Source of the DNA: Palsa-872 sp036844615
GTDB taxonomy: Bacteria; Chloroflexota; Dormibacteria; Dormibacterales; Dormibacteraceae
Reading direction: 5' to 3'
DNA: 6,053 nucleotides
NCBI GenBank assembly: GCA_036844615.1
Contig: DAIUFK010000099.1
Location: 1 to 6,053 of the forward strand
Shown here: in pieces, positions 5,426 to 6,053 of the stretch
How positions within the stretch are numbered: position 1 is the first letter of the stretch
Layout: each line of letters opens with the position of its first letter
Position numbers and translations under genes: made by a program
Notes under the pieces: generated by a model
Database searches by the model: none
What the model was told of the DNA's origin: nothing
Seen by the model: only the letters and a program-made list of their open reading frames with translations

Positions 5426-6053
5426 CCAATGCCCCCGTGTTCAACATCTATCTGCTGGGCAGCTTCGACCATGCCGGTTTGGAAGAGGTGTTGGCTGAGC
5501 TCGGGCTGGAAGGGACACGGCTGGAAGACACCACCACCATCGTCTCGCCGGCGCTGATCCTGCTCGGCACCGGGCAGAGTGCCCCCCAGGGCCTCGCGGA
5601 CATTTCCATAGCGCTTCCGCCTGACGCCTCGCCGGCCGCGCTGCGCCACCTGCTGCACCTGGCGATGGAGAACGCGGCGCTGAAGCAGTCGGTACGGCAG
5701 CACGAGGACCGGGCCCGCCGTCAGCACCGTCAGTTCGAGGAGCTCAACCGCATCGGCATTGCGCTGTCGGCGGAACGGGACATCGGCAAGCTGCAGGAGT
5801 TCATCCTCACCACGATGCGGCAGCTCACGAATGCAGACGGCGCAAGCCTGTGGCTGAAGACCGTCGGCGACGACGGCCTGCCGAAGCTCTTCCTGGCCTC
5901 GAGCCAGAACACCTCGATCGACAACACCTACCAGGCCTTCAAGGTGCCGGTGGACGAGAAAAGCGTGGTCGGCTACACGGTCACGGTCGGCACCAGCCAG
6001 ATCTACGACGACGCGTACAACCCTCCGCCTGGCAAACCGCAAGGCGGCAAGGG
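5422..6053 (+). CDS. GAF-domain signalling protein, N-terminal part (runs off right edge)
   Basis: The frame is open from the ATG at 5422 to the end of the window: 210 complete codons without a stop. Residues about 1-70 form a small alternating hydrophobic region (FNIYLLGSF, TIVSPALILLG, LADISIALPPD) that might be a degenerate receiver-like domain (weak inference). Residues about 72-115 are rich in Glu, Arg, Gln and Leu and look like a helical, probably coiled-coil linker (HLAMENAALKQSVRQHEDRA). From about 105 onward the sequence reads as a GAF domain: FEELNRIGIALSAERDIGKL (105-124), LTNADGASLWL (135-145), and FKVPVDEKSVVGYTVTVG (173-190). This GAF type is often found in front of HD-GYP phosphodiesterase, GGDEF, histidine kinase or phosphatase outputs; which applies here cannot be seen. 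The start is supported by the ATGA overlap with coaX. No transmembrane segment or signal peptide is visible, so it is probably cytosolic. The ligand is unknown. Confidence 0.82.
   Translation, partial: MTNAPVFNIYLLGSFDHAGLEEVLAELGLEGTRLEDTTTIVSPALILLGTGQSAPQGLADISIALPPDASPAALRHLLHLAMENAALKQSVRQHEDRARRQHRQFEELNRIGIALSAERDIGKLQEFILTTMRQLTNADGASLWLKTVGDDGLPKLFLASSQNTSIDNTYQAFKVPVDEKSVVGYTVTVGTSQIYDDAYNPPPGKPQGGK

Noticed and set aside
5386..6042. Minus-strand open frame (218 codons) opposite the coaX end and GAF gene
   Set aside because: The plus strand encodes a recognisable GAF domain with an ATGA-coupled start. The minus-strand product has biased Arg/Val/Gln-rich composition with no motif.
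1..6053. Search for ARG-box operators, riboswitches, tRNA, CRISPR repeats and insertion-sequence ends
   Set aside because: The window is almost entirely coding, with gaps of at most 19 bases. No AT-rich ARG-box palindrome, array of direct repeats, cloverleaf or transposase was seen.

Overview
The window is a high-GC, gene-dense bacterial chromosome segment. All genes read left to right on the + strand and there is almost no intergenic space. It holds most of an arginine-biosynthesis operon (argB fragment, argD, argR, argG, argH), then a type III pantothenate kinase gene (coaX), then the start of a GAF-domain protein that runs off the right edge. I see no RNA gene, mobile element, CRISPR array, terminator or convincing promoter.

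Layout. 1-456 is the C-terminal half of argB (acetylglutamate kinase), cut by the left edge. 461-1627 is argD (acetylornithine aminotransferase). 1624-2031 is argR (arginine repressor), whose GTG start overlaps the argD stop. 2021-3268 is argG (argininosuccinate synthase), overlapping argR by 11 bases. 3286-4620 is argH (argininosuccinate lyase), apparently starting at TTG. 4640-5425 is coaX. 5422-6053 is the GAF-domain protein, sharing an ATGA overlap with coaX. The largest gap between genes is 19 bases, so the whole stretch is probably one transcript whose promoter and any ARG-box operator lie left of the window.

How the genes work together. ArgB and ArgD carry out the second and fourth steps of the acetylated ornithine branch. 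ArgG and ArgH convert citrulline plus aspartate to arginine plus fumarate. ArgR is the expected arginine-responsive DNA-binding regulator of the operon, itself included. Ornithine carbamoyltransferase (argF), which joins the two halves and in the familiar actinobacterial order argCJBDFRGH sits between argD and argR, is absent from that position. CoaX makes 4'-phosphopantothenate for coenzyme A synthesis. The GAF protein looks like a sensory or signalling protein whose output domain is outside the window.

Organism. The high GC content and an argR embedded between argD and argG suggest a high-GC Gram-positive-like lineage: Actinomycetota, or a GC-rich Chloroflexota/Dormibacterota-type bacterium. 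The sequence alone does not settle this. The genes are ordinary housekeeping genes. The points worth a second look are the missing argF, a short ArgR linker, the TTG start of argH, the coupling of coaX to a signalling gene, and the lack of recognisable Shine-Dalgarno motifs. I found no clear sign of an undescribed system.
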